A DNA stretch of 50,433 nucleotides, taken from the NCBI GenBank assembly GCA_038323835.1, contig JBBQHI010000027.1, positions 1-50,433 of the forward strand, read 5' to 3'. The DNA is from JACVRW01 sp038323835 (GTDB lineage: Bacteria > Actinomycetota > Thermoleophilia > Solirubrobacterales > Thermoleophilaceae). The translations under genes were made by a program, and so were the position numbers. Shown here one piece after another: positions 39,690 through 46,783 of this stretch (position 1 is the stretch's first letter; the number at the start of each line of letters is the position of its first letter). The notes beneath the pieces are model-generated. The model made no database searches and had not been told where the DNA came from. It saw only the letters and a program-made list of their open reading frames with translations.

Positions 39690-40877
39690 ATGTCCGGCTC
39701 CTCCCCACCCTCCGAGTGCGACCTCGCCGTCGTGGGCGGCGGCATCCTCGGCCTGGCCACCGCCCGGGAGCTGAAGACCCGGCACCCCGAGCTCGAGATC
39801 GTGGTGCTCGAGTCCGCGGATCGGGTGGGCACCGGGCAGACGGGTAACAACAGCGGCGTGATCCACGCCGGCATCTACTACAAGCCCGGATCGCTGAAGG
39901 CGCGGATGTGCGTGGCCGGGTCGCAGCTCATGTACGAGCTGTGCGACCGGCACGGGATCGCCTACGAGCGCTGCGGCAAGCTGATCGTGGCCCGTGACGA
40001 GAACGAGCTCGCGCCGCTGGACGAGCTGGAGCGCCGCGGGCGCGAGAACGGCGTGCCCGGGCTGCGCCGCCTGTCCGGGGAGGAGATCGCGGAGGTGGAA
40101 CCTCATTGCGTCGGGGCGTCCGCGCTGCACTCGCCCGTCACCGGCATCGTGGACTTCGGCGAGGTGGCGGGAGCGCTGGCCACGGAGCTGGCGGGCCTGG
40201 GCGTGCCGGTGGCCATTGGCGCGGGCGTCACCGGCGTCGGGCAGAACGACGGCCGCATCGCCCTCCGGCACGCGCGCGGCGAGACCCGGGCCCGTTTCGC
40301 GGTGTTCGCCGCGGGCGCCCAGGCGGATCGCCTGGCCGTGGAGGCCGGCGGCCCGGCCGACCCGCGCATCGTGCCCTTCCGCGGCAGCTACCTGAAGCTC
40401 CGGCCCGAGCGCCGTGAGCTGCTTCGGGGGATGATCTACCCGGTGCCCGACCCGTCGCTGCCCTTCCTGGGCGTGCACCTCACCCGGCACATCGACGGCG
40501 AGGTGTCACTCGGGCCCACGGCGTTCCTCGCCCCCCACGCCGGGATCGCGCGCACGCTCGCCTGGCCAGGCACCTGGAAGATGGCTCGGCGCTGGTGGCG
40601 AACCGGGCTCACCGAGATGCGCCACGCGGTGAGCCGTGGCGCTCTGGCCAAGGCGGCGGCCGACTACGTGCCGGGCCTCACCGCAGGGGACTTCCAGCCC
40701 TACTTCGCCGGCGTGCGCGCTCAGGCGCTGGGCCGGGACGGCGCCCTGGTGGACGACTTCGTGTTCTCGGAGACCGAGCGCGCGCTCCACGTGCGGAATG
40801 CGCCCTCGCCGGCGGCCACGTCGTCGCTCGCGCTCGCGGCGATGATCGCCGACCGGGCCGAGCCCGGGCTGGAGTAG
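39690..40877 (+). CDS. lhgO: L-2-hydroxyglutarate oxidase (FAD-dependent)
   Basis: FAD enzyme oxidising L-2-hydroxyglutarate to 2-oxoglutarate, passing electrons to oxygen or the membrane quinone pool. The 395-residue protein matches LhgO closely: CDLAVVGGGILGLATAREL (FAD-binding Rossmann), QTGNNSGVIHAGIYYKPGSL, the hallmark block, YERCGKLIVARDENEL, VTGIVDFGEVAGALA, VPFRGSYLKLRPE, PVPDPSLPFLGVHLTRHIDG, SLGPTAFLAPH, and DFQPYFAGVRAQALGRDG. Finding it inside a glycan cluster is unusual, but it converges on a WbpB/WlbA-like dehydrogenase whose known relatives make 2-hydroxyglutarate. The start at ATG 39690 is set by TAATCT 7 nt upstream. Confidence 0.93.
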   Translation: MSGSSPPSECDLAVVGGGILGLATARELKTRHPELEIVVLESADRVGTGQTGNNSGVIHAGIYYKPGSLKARMCVAGSQLMYELCDRHGIAYERCGKLIVARDENELAPLDELERRGRENGVPGLRRLSGEEIAEVEPHCVGASALHSPVTGIVDFGEVAGALATELAGLGVPVAIGAGVTGVGQNDGRIALRHARGETRARFAVFAAGAQADRLAVEAGGPADPRIVPFRGSYLKLRPERRELLRGMIYPVPDPSLPFLGVHLTRHIDGEVSLGPTAFLAPHAGIARTLAWPGTWKMARRWWRTGLTEMRHAVSRGALAKAAADYVPGLTAGDFQPYFAGVRAQALGRDGALVDDFVFSETERALHVRNAPSPAATSSLALAAMIADRAEPGLE

Positions 40878-40949
40878 CCGGCGCACTGCGGCTGGGTGCG
40901 GCGGCCCAGGGCTATCCGTTCTGTACATCCATGCGGTGCGCTGGGCGGA

Positions 40950-40958
40950 CCCCCCCCC
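40950..40958. repeat. C9 homopolymer tract between convergent genes
   Basis: Nine consecutive C residues lie in the 102-nt gap between lhgO and the oxidoreductase gene. No coding frame crosses it. It may be a slippage-prone site or an assembly weak point. Confidence 0.6.
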
Positions 40959-40979
40959 GTGCGAAACGGCTCCGGCCGC

Positions 40980-41981
40980 TCAGCCCGCGCTCGCCGGCGC
41001 CCGCACGGCGCCGTCCAGCGAGCTCTGCAGCTGCTCCAGGACCCTCACCACGCGCAGTCCGCTCTCGCCGTCCGAGCGCGGCCGCGTGCCGTCCCGGATG
41101 CACTCGAGGAAGTGCGCGCACTCGAGCCGCAGCGGCTCCTGGTTGGGCACGCTCGGTGACCAGACGTCGCCCGAGCGGGCGATGTACTCGCCGTAGCTGC
41201 TGTAGGGCTGGTCCACGCTCTTGTCGTAGACGGTGAGCTTCTGATCGATGGCCATGTCGTCGAAGGTGGCCATCCGCTTCGAGCCCACCACGGTGAAGCG
41301 CCGCTCCTTGTGCGGGTCGAGCCACGACAGGTGGAGGTGGGCGGCCAGTCCCGACGGGAAGCGCATGTAACAGAAGACCACGTCCTCGATCCCGTCGCGG
41401 ACGTAGGACTCGCCGAAGGCGTGGCACTGCACCGGCTCCTCCTCGGCCAGGCCCAGCACCACCGACACGTCGTGCGCGCCCAGCGACCAGAGCGCGTTCT
41501 CGTCGGCGCGGACCTTGCCCAGGTTCACCCGGTTGCCGTAGATGTAGTGCACGTCGCCGAGCTCGCCCGTGGTCACGAGCTCCCTCAGCCGCACCAGGCC
41601 CGGGTGGTACTCGAGCAGGTGGCCCACCATCAGCGTGCGGCCGCTCTCCTCCGCGGCGGCCACCACCGACTCGGCGTCGGCCACCGACTGGGCCAGTGGC
41701 TTCTCCACGAACACGTGCTTGCCCGCCTTCAGCGCCTGCCGGGCGAGATCGGCGTGGGTGGGCACGGGGGTGGCCACCACCAGCGCGTCCAGCTCGGGGT
41801 CGGCCAGCAGCTCGTCCACCGAGCCGGTGGTCCGGGCGCCGGGGAACGAGGGCGCCATGCGCTCCAGGCGATCGGCATGCCCATCGCAGATCCAGGCCAG
41901 CCGCGAGTCCGGCAGCGCGGCGAAGTTGCGGGCCAGGTTCGGGCCCCAGTAGCCGAGCCCCACCACGGCGACCGAGATCAC
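40980..41981 (-). CDS. Gfo/Idh/MocA-family oxidoreductase, WbpB/WlbA-like UDP-sugar 3-dehydrogenase
   Basis: NAD-dependent sugar oxidoreductase, 333 residues. The N-terminal Rossmann domain reads ISVAVVGLGYWGPNLARNFA, then DALVVATPVPTHADLARQAL and GKHVFVEKPLAQSVADAE, the EKP motif with the catalytic-region lysine. The C-terminal alpha/beta domain includes LMVGHLLEYHPGLVRLRELV, YIYGNRVNLGKVRADENALW and SLGAHDVSVVLGL (the G-x-H-D site). WbpB/WlbA enzymes oxidise C3 of a UDP-GlcNAc uronate; the aminotransferase then acts on the 3-keto product. The GTG start overlaps the aminotransferase stop (GTGA), so the two are coupled. C3 specificity is inferred from the pair. Confidence 0.86.
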   Translation of the reverse strand: MISVAVVGLGYWGPNLARNFAALPDSRLAWICDGHADRLERMAPSFPGARTTGSVDELLADPELDALVVATPVPTHADLARQALKAGKHVFVEKPLAQSVADAESVVAAAEESGRTLMVGHLLEYHPGLVRLRELVTTGELGDVHYIYGNRVNLGKVRADENALWSLGAHDVSVVLGLAEEEPVQCHAFGESYVRDGIEDVVFCYMRFPSGLAAHLHLSWLDPHKERRFTVVGSKRMATFDDMAIDQKLTVYDKSVDQPYSSYGEYIARSGDVWSPSVPNQEPLRLECAHFLECIRDGTRPRSDGESGLRVVRVLEQLQSSLDGAVRAPASAG

Positions 41982-43057
41982 GCCGGCACCGCCGCTCCGC
42001 AGGCCTCCACCACGGCGCTGACCTGCTTGTCCGTGAGCTCCGGCCCCATCGGCAGCGCGATGATCTCGCGCGCCAGCTCGTCGGTGGCGGGCAGCTCCGC
42101 GCTTGCGTAGGCCCGCATCGGCTCCTGCCGGTGCGCCGGCGTGCGGTAGTAGCCGCGTGCGCCCACCCCGCGCTCGTTCAGCGCCGCGGCCAGCTCGTCC
42201 GCGCGCTCGGCCCGGGCCACGTAGAGGTGGTAAACGTGCTCAGCTCCGTCGGTGGCGCGCAGGGGCCGCACCAGGTCGCCCAGACCGGCGCGCTCGTAGG
42301 CCGCGGCGGCCTCACGGCGGCGGGCGTTCCAGCCGTCGAGCTCGGGAAGCAGCACCCGCAGGACCGCGGCCTGGATCGAGTCGAGGCGCGAGTTGTAGCC
42401 CACGTCGGAGTGCGTCTTCTTGTCCCGCGAGCCGTGGAAGCGCAGAGTGCGGGCGCGGTCGGCGATCTCGTCCGAGTCCGTGGCGATCGCGCCGCCGTCT
42501 CCCAAGCAGGGCAGGTTCTTGGAGGGGAAGAAGCTGAAGGTGGCCGCATCCCCGAGCGCCCCCGAGCGCACGCCGCCGAGCCTCGCCCCGGCGGCCTGGG
42601 CCGCGTCCTCGAGCACCGGCACCCCGAGCTCCCGCAGCTCGGCCACGGGGGCCACGTTCCCGAACAGGTGCACCGGCACGATCGCCCGCGTGCGGGCACT
42701 CAGATGGGGTCGCACGGTCTCGGCGGTCACGCAGGCCGTGTCCGGGTCCACGTCGCAGAACACGGGCACGCCGTCGGCGTTCACGATCGCCTCGCATGTG
42801 GCGTAGAAGGTGAGCGACGGGCAGATCACCTCGTCGCCGGCTCCCACGCCCATGGCGCGCAGGGCGATGGTTAGAGCGTCCGTGCCGTTGCCCACGCCCA
42901 CCACGTGGCGCACGCCGAGGTACTGCGCGAACTCCTCCTCGAAGGCGCCGACCTCGGGGCCGAGGATGTAACGCCCGGACGCGGCCACCTCCACGAGGCG
43001 CTCCGCGATCCGCTCGCGCTGCGGCTCGAGCGAGGTGGCAAAGAGAGGCACGCCCAT
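41978..43057 (-). CDS. DegT/DnrJ/EryC1-family PLP aminotransferase, WbpE-like
   Basis: Nucleotide-sugar aminotransferase using glutamate and PLP, 359 residues. Motifs: AASGRYILGPEVGAFEEEFA, VGVGNGTDALTIALRAMGVG (PLP phosphate loop), EVICPSLTFYATCEAI, VFCDVDPDTACV, PVLEDAAQAAGARLGG (PLP-ring Asp), FSFFPSKNLPCLGDGGAIAT with the Schiff-base lysine in FFPSK, and VGYNSRLDSIQAAVL. These track P. aeruginosa WbpE closely, consistent with a 3-amino uronate product. The ATG at 43057 lies 8 nt after TAGGCT, whose TAG is also the stop codon of the upstream flippase gene. No intact acetyltransferase partner (WbpD-like) is visible in the window. Confidence 0.92.
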   Translation of the reverse strand: MGVPLFATSLEPQRERIAERLVEVAASGRYILGPEVGAFEEEFAQYLGVRHVVGVGNGTDALTIALRAMGVGAGDEVICPSLTFYATCEAIVNADGVPVFCDVDPDTACVTAETVRPHLSARTRAIVPVHLFGNVAPVAELRELGVPVLEDAAQAAGARLGGVRSGALGDAATFSFFPSKNLPCLGDGGAIATDSDEIADRARTLRFHGSRDKKTHSDVGYNSRLDSIQAAVLRVLLPELDGWNARRREAAAAYERAGLGDLVRPLRATDGAEHVYHLYVARAERADELAAALNERGVGARGYYRTPAHRQEPMRAYASAELPATDELAREIIALPMGPELTDKQVSAVVEACGAAVPA

Positions 43058-43065
43058 GCGCGGAG

Positions 43066-43071
43066 AGCCTA
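43066..43071 (-). promoter_or_regulatory. -10 hexamer TAGGCT containing the stop codon of the upstream flippase gene
   Basis: On the minus strand the TAG stop of the 43069-44604 gene is the first half of TAGGCT, which ends 8 nt before the aminotransferase ATG. The same trick occurs on the plus strand at 45502-45507. Confidence 0.45.
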
Positions 43072-44604
43072 GCCGCGGTCCCGACGGGCGAGGCTTCGCA
43101 CCAGCGCGCGCTCGCCCGGTTCGAGCCAGAGCGTCCAGTAGGCGATCCAGTAACCGCCCACGGCGGCGAGGGCGATGCCCGCCACCGCGGCCACGCCGGA
43201 GGGTTCCAGCAGCAGCCGGACGGCCACGAGCACGCCCGCCAGCAGCGCGCCCAGCGAGTAGGCCGGCACCCAGGCGCGCCGCACGAGGTCCCCCAGGGCG
43301 GTGCCCGAGGCCTCCAGGCCCTGCCGGAGCAGGAAGGGGAAGGCGAGCGCGAAGGCCACCGCGGTGCCCACCGCCGGGCCCTCGAGGCCGAGCGCGGGGG
43401 TGAGCGACAGTGTGAGCACGAGGTTGAGCGCGGCGGCTGAGGACATGATCAGCGCGACCTCGCGCGCCCGCCCGACGCCCACCAGGAAGCCCGGGGTCAC
43501 CACCAGCCCGCCGTAGAGGATCCAGTAGGAGACGAGGATCGTGAGTGCCGTGGCTCCCTCGCCGTAGCGGCCGCCGAGCCAAGCATCGAGCAGGGGACGG
43601 GCCAGCGCCATGAGGGTCACGCACAGGGGCACGAACAGGGCCAGCGTGTAGCGCGAGCCCCGCAGCACGAGCTCGCGCAGCCGGCGCTGGTCGCCGGTGG
43701 CGACGTAGCGCGAGGCCGTGGGCACGGTGGGCACCGCCAGCGCTCCCCCCAGGGCGTAGAGCAGGTTGTGCGCGCGCAGCGGGCCCTCGTACAGCCCCAC
43801 CCGCGCGGGCGAGCGGAAGGCGCCGAGGATCACGCGGTCGAGCGCGTAGCTCACGAGGTTGGACAGCTCCACCACCAGCAGCCAGCCCGCGGTGGGCACG
43901 ATCTGGCCCGTCCGCTCCGCTCCGGGGCCGCCGCGGCGGAAGGGCAGCCGGCGGCGGCGCACCTCGGCGAAGGAGAGCAGCCCGCTGAGGAGCGGCATCG
44001 CCCCGCTGGCGGCGATCACGGCAGCCAGGCCGGCGCCCGAGAGGATCAGCGAGACCATCAGCGCGAGGTACACGGCGACGGCGGCGATCTCGAGGCCGGC
44101 CGCGCGGACGAGCAGGCGCTCCGCCCGGAGCGCGTCGAGGTAGACGCTGGCCACGATACCCGCGGCGGACACCGCTCCCAGGCCGAGCCCGCCGAGACGG
44201 GCGTCGCCCGCCAGGTCTCCGTCGAGCACCGCCGCGGCGATCCCGAGCGCGGCCAGGGCGATCAGCACCCCGGTGGCGAGACCCACCCTCACGTAGAGGC
44301 GGGCAGCGGCGGCGAACACCAGCGGGCGCTCGCCCGGAGCAGTGGCTGCGGACATCGCTCGCACGGCCGCCGCGGCCACGCTGTTGCGCAGCACCAGCAG
44401 GTATCCGGCCAGAGACGCCACCAGGCCGTAGGCGCCGAGCTCAGCCAGCGAGAGACGTCGGGCCAGCACCGTCACCACCACGAGCAGCGCGAGCAGGCCG
44501 CTCCCCTGGGCCGCCTGCTGGGCCAGGGCGCCGGAGGCGAGCAGGCGGGCTTCGCCGGGATCGGGTGGATCCGCCCCGGACTGCGCAACCCCGGCGGGAC
44601 TCAC
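43069..44604 (-). CDS. Polysaccharide flippase, Wzx/MATE-like (MVF superfamily)
   Basis: A 511-residue membrane protein with about 14 hydrophobic helices: GSGLLALLVVVTVLARRLSL, LGAYGLVASLAGYLLVLRNS, VVELSNLVSYALDRVILGAF (the family's mid-protein block), RSPARVGLYEGPLRAHNLLY, LFVPLCVTLMALARPLLDAW, LVSYWILYGGLVVTPGFLVG, and late helices including VAGIALAAVGGYWIAYWTLW. It would flip lipid-linked oligosaccharides to the outer face. The GTG at 44604 is chosen because TAGGGT ends 8 nt upstream. It heads the flippase, aminotransferase, oxidoreductase series on the minus strand, which suggests a dedicated unit that makes and flips a 3-amino-uronate-containing oligosaccharide. Confidence 0.9.
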   Translation of the reverse strand: MSPAGVAQSGADPPDPGEARLLASGALAQQAAQGSGLLALLVVVTVLARRLSLAELGAYGLVASLAGYLLVLRNSVAAAAVRAMSAATAPGERPLVFAAAARLYVRVGLATGVLIALAALGIAAAVLDGDLAGDARLGGLGLGAVSAAGIVASVYLDALRAERLLVRAAGLEIAAVAVYLALMVSLILSGAGLAAVIAASGAMPLLSGLLSFAEVRRRRLPFRRGGPGAERTGQIVPTAGWLLVVELSNLVSYALDRVILGAFRSPARVGLYEGPLRAHNLLYALGGALAVPTVPTASRYVATGDQRRLRELVLRGSRYTLALFVPLCVTLMALARPLLDAWLGGRYGEGATALTILVSYWILYGGLVVTPGFLVGVGRAREVALIMSSAAALNLVLTLSLTPALGLEGPAVGTAVAFALAFPFLLRQGLEASGTALGDLVRRAWVPAYSLGALLAGVLVAVRLLLEPSGVAAVAGIALAAVGGYWIAYWTLWLEPGERALVRSLARRDRG

Positions 44605-44612
44605 GGGTTCAG

Positions 44613-44664
44613 ACCCTACGACACGAGGCGGCGGCCCTCGTTTGGCCGGACGTACGGCTACCCT
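44613..44664. promoter_or_regulatory. Divergent promoters between flippase and WecG/TagA gene
   Basis: TAGGGT (44618-44613, minus strand) ends 8 nt before the flippase GTG at 44604. TACCCT (44659-44664) ends 12 nt before the ATG at 44677, which leaves a leader of at most a few bases. Confidence 0.45.
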
Positions 44665-44676
44665 CCGAGGCTCGGC

Positions 44677-45504
44677 ATGACCGATACCCAGCATCAGTCA
44701 TCGATTTCCACCGGCCTCCCGAGCACCCTCGACCCGGTCAGGACCCGCCCCGTGCTGGGGGTGCCGGTCACGGCCACGGACTACTCCGAGGCCGTGGAGG
44801 TCATGGACGGGATGGTCGAGTCGCGGGAGGCCGGATACGTCTGCGTCGCCCCCGTGCATGCCCTCATGGTGGCCCAGGACGACCCCGAGATGATGTCGGC
44901 GCTCCAGGGAGCCTCGATGGTCGTGCCGGACGGGATGCCGCTGGTCTGGGCCGCGAACCTGCTCGGGGAGTCGCTGGACGACCGCGTGTACGGCCCCGAG
45001 CTGATGCGCCGCTACAGCGAGCGCTGCGCCGAGCGCGGCCACCGCGTCTGGCTCTACGGCGGGCGTGACCAGGGCACGCTGGTGCAGCTCGCGCTCAGCC
45101 TGCGCCGCAGCCACCCGGGCATCCGCATCGTCGGCGGCTACTCGCCTCCCTTCCGCCCGCTGGAGCTCCACGAGGAGGACGAGCTCGTCGCGCGCATCAA
45201 CGCCGACCGCCCGGACGTGCTGTGGGTCGGCACCGGCGTGCCGCGCCAGGAGAAGTGGATGGCGCGCATGCGCGCCCGCCTCGACGTGCCCGTCATGTCC
45301 GCCGTGGGCGCAGCGTTCGACTTCCACGCAGGGCGCATCTCGCAGGCTCCCACGTGGATGCAGGACAGGGGGCTCGAGTGGACGTACAGGATCGCGCAGG
45401 AGCCGCGCCGCCTGCTGCCGAGGTACCTCTATTACAACCCGGCGTTCCTGACGGCGTTCTCGCGCCAGCTCGTGTACGAGAAGATTCGTCGGCGCTCGCC
45501 GTAG
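44677..45504 (+). CDS. WecG/TagA/CpsF-family glycosyltransferase (GT26)
   Basis: Membrane-associated GT26 enzyme of 275 residues, which transfers N-acetylmannosamine or its uronate to a lipid-linked GlcNAc. Motifs: GVPVTATDYSEAVEVMDGM, VCVAPVHALMVAQDDPEM (Thr/Asn region), ASMVVPDGMPLVWAANLLG with the catalytic-base Asp, RVYGPELMRRYSERC, HRVWLYGGRDQGTLVQL, VLWVGTGVPRQEKWMARMRA, a diagnostic block, and VGAAFDFHAGRISQAPTWMQ. The C-terminal appendage EPRRLLPRYLYYNP is the membrane-targeting region of TagA. Next gene is a nucleotide-sugar 6-dehydrogenase, so a ManNAc uronate is a plausible donor (WecG-like); this remains inference. Confidence 0.92.
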   Translation: MTDTQHQSSISTGLPSTLDPVRTRPVLGVPVTATDYSEAVEVMDGMVESREAGYVCVAPVHALMVAQDDPEMMSALQGASMVVPDGMPLVWAANLLGESLDDRVYGPELMRRYSERCAERGHRVWLYGGRDQGTLVQLALSLRRSHPGIRIVGGYSPPFRPLELHEEDELVARINADRPDVLWVGTGVPRQEKWMARMRARLDVPVMSAVGAAFDFHAGRISQAPTWMQDRGLEWTYRIAQEPRRLLPRYLYYNPAFLTAFSRQLVYEKIRRRSP

Positions 45505-45507
45505 AGT
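45502..45507 (+). promoter_or_regulatory. -10 hexamer TAGAGT containing the stop codon of the TagA-like gene
   Basis: TAG 45502-45504 is the upstream stop and begins TAGAGT, which ends 7 nt before the GTG at 45515. Confidence 0.45.
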
Positions 45508-45514
45508 CTCCGGC

Positions 45515-46768
45515 GTGGCCACCAGCGTCGCCATCGTCGGGCTAGGTCGTGTGGGCCTCCCGCTGGCCCTCTCGTTCGCCGAGCGGGGCCTCAGGGTGGT
45601 GGGGATCGACAAGGACCCGTCGGTGCTGCAGGCGATCTCGGAGCGCCGGATGCCGTTCCACGAGACCGGCACGCAGGAGCTGCTCGAGCGCGTGGTCGAG
45701 TCGGGTCGGCTCGAGCTGTCCGAGCGGCTCCAGGCCGCCGCCGCTGCCGACCACATCGTGCTCACCCTCGGCACCCCCGCCTTCAGCCACATAGAGATCG
45801 ACATCTCGCAGATCCGCAGCGCCCTCGACGAGCTGCTGCCGCTGTTCCGTGCCGGCCACACGATCATCCTGCGCTCGACCGTCGCGCCCGGCACCACCGA
45901 GTGGGTGGCGGGCTACCTCGCGCAGCGGCGCGGGTTCACCGTCGGCGAGGACCTGTTCGTGGCGCACGTGCCCGAGCGGATCGCAGAGAACCACTTCCTC
46001 GAGGAGATCGCGTCACTGCCCTGCATCATCGGCGGAGTCGGCGAGTCGTCGGGTGAGCGCGCCGCCGGGCTGTTCTCCGAGTTCGGCACCGAGATCATGC
46101 AGACGACGCCTGTACAGGCCGAGCTGGCGAAGATCTGGACGAACATCCTGCGCTACACGAACTTCGCGCTGCCCAACCTGCTGATGATGAACTGCGAGCA
46201 GTGGGGCGCGAACGTGTTCGAGGTGATCGGGCTGATCAACCACGACTACCCGCGCGGGGGGATCGCCTCGCCCGGGCTCACCGCGGGCAGCTGCCTGCGC
46301 AAGGACTTCACGTTCTCGGAGGAGCGCTCGAGCGCGCCTGGGATGCTGCTGGCGGTTTCGCGCGTGCACGAGACCGTGCCGCTGTTCCTGGTCGAGGGGC
46401 TCAAGCGGCGGCTCGGCGGCTCGCTGCGCGACTGCAAGGTGGCGGTGCTCGGCCTGACGTTCAAGCGCGACTCGGACGACCTGCGCGACTCGCTCGCCGG
46501 CAAGCTGATCCGGCTGCTCGAGCGCGAGCTGGCCCACGTGGCGCGCCACGACCCACACGTGCCGGCGCAGTCCGAGCCGCTCGAGACCGCCCTCGCCGAC
46601 GCCGCCGCCGTGGTGATCGCCACCAACCACTCGGAGTTCGACGGCCTGCTGCCGCGCGTGCCGCGGGAGGCGCTGCTCGTGGACCCGTGGAACGTGACCG
46701 GCTCGGCGCAGGTGTTCGCCTTCGCGGACGAGCTGATGCCCGCGGTGCCGGGCGTCGTGCGTCAGTAG
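45515..46768 (+). CDS. UDP-sugar 6-dehydrogenase (WecC/WbpA-like, UDP-ManNAc or UDP-GlcNAc type)
   Basis: NAD-dependent four-electron oxidation of a UDP-N-acetylhexosamine to its uronic acid; 417 residues. N-terminal Rossmann SVAIVGLGRVGLPLALSFAE, IDKDPSVLQAI, TLGTPAFSHIEIDI (where other members have TPxx), LRSTVAPGTTEWVAGYL, PERIAENHFLEEIASLPCII, ELAKIWTNILRYTNFALPNL (catalytic Lys), PGLTAGSCLRKDFTF with nucleophile Cys260, and the C-terminal domain VAVLGLTFKRDSDDLRDSLA. The AEN/EEI block resembles UDP-ManNAc dehydrogenases more than UDP-glucose ones. It could feed both the TagA-like transferase and the WbpB/WbpE pair. Confidence 0.93.
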   Translation: MATSVAIVGLGRVGLPLALSFAERGLRVVGIDKDPSVLQAISERRMPFHETGTQELLERVVESGRLELSERLQAAAAADHIVLTLGTPAFSHIEIDISQIRSALDELLPLFRAGHTIILRSTVAPGTTEWVAGYLAQRRGFTVGEDLFVAHVPERIAENHFLEEIASLPCIIGGVGESSGERAAGLFSEFGTEIMQTTPVQAELAKIWTNILRYTNFALPNLLMMNCEQWGANVFEVIGLINHDYPRGGIASPGLTAGSCLRKDFTFSEERSSAPGMLLAVSRVHETVPLFLVEGLKRRLGGSLRDCKVAVLGLTFKRDSDDLRDSLAGKLIRLLERELAHVARHDPHVPAQSEPLETALADAAAVVIATNHSEFDGLLPRVPREALLVDPWNVTGSAQVFAFADELMPAVPGVVRQ

Positions 46769-46771
46769 CGC

Positions 46772-46777
46772 TACATT
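46772..46777 (+). promoter_or_regulatory. -10 hexamer TACATT before the SDR gene
   Basis: TACATT ends 6 nt before the ATG at 46784, in a 15-nt gap after the dehydrogenase stop. No Shine-Dalgarno is present. Confidence 0.45.
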
Positions 46778-46783
46778 CGGCCC

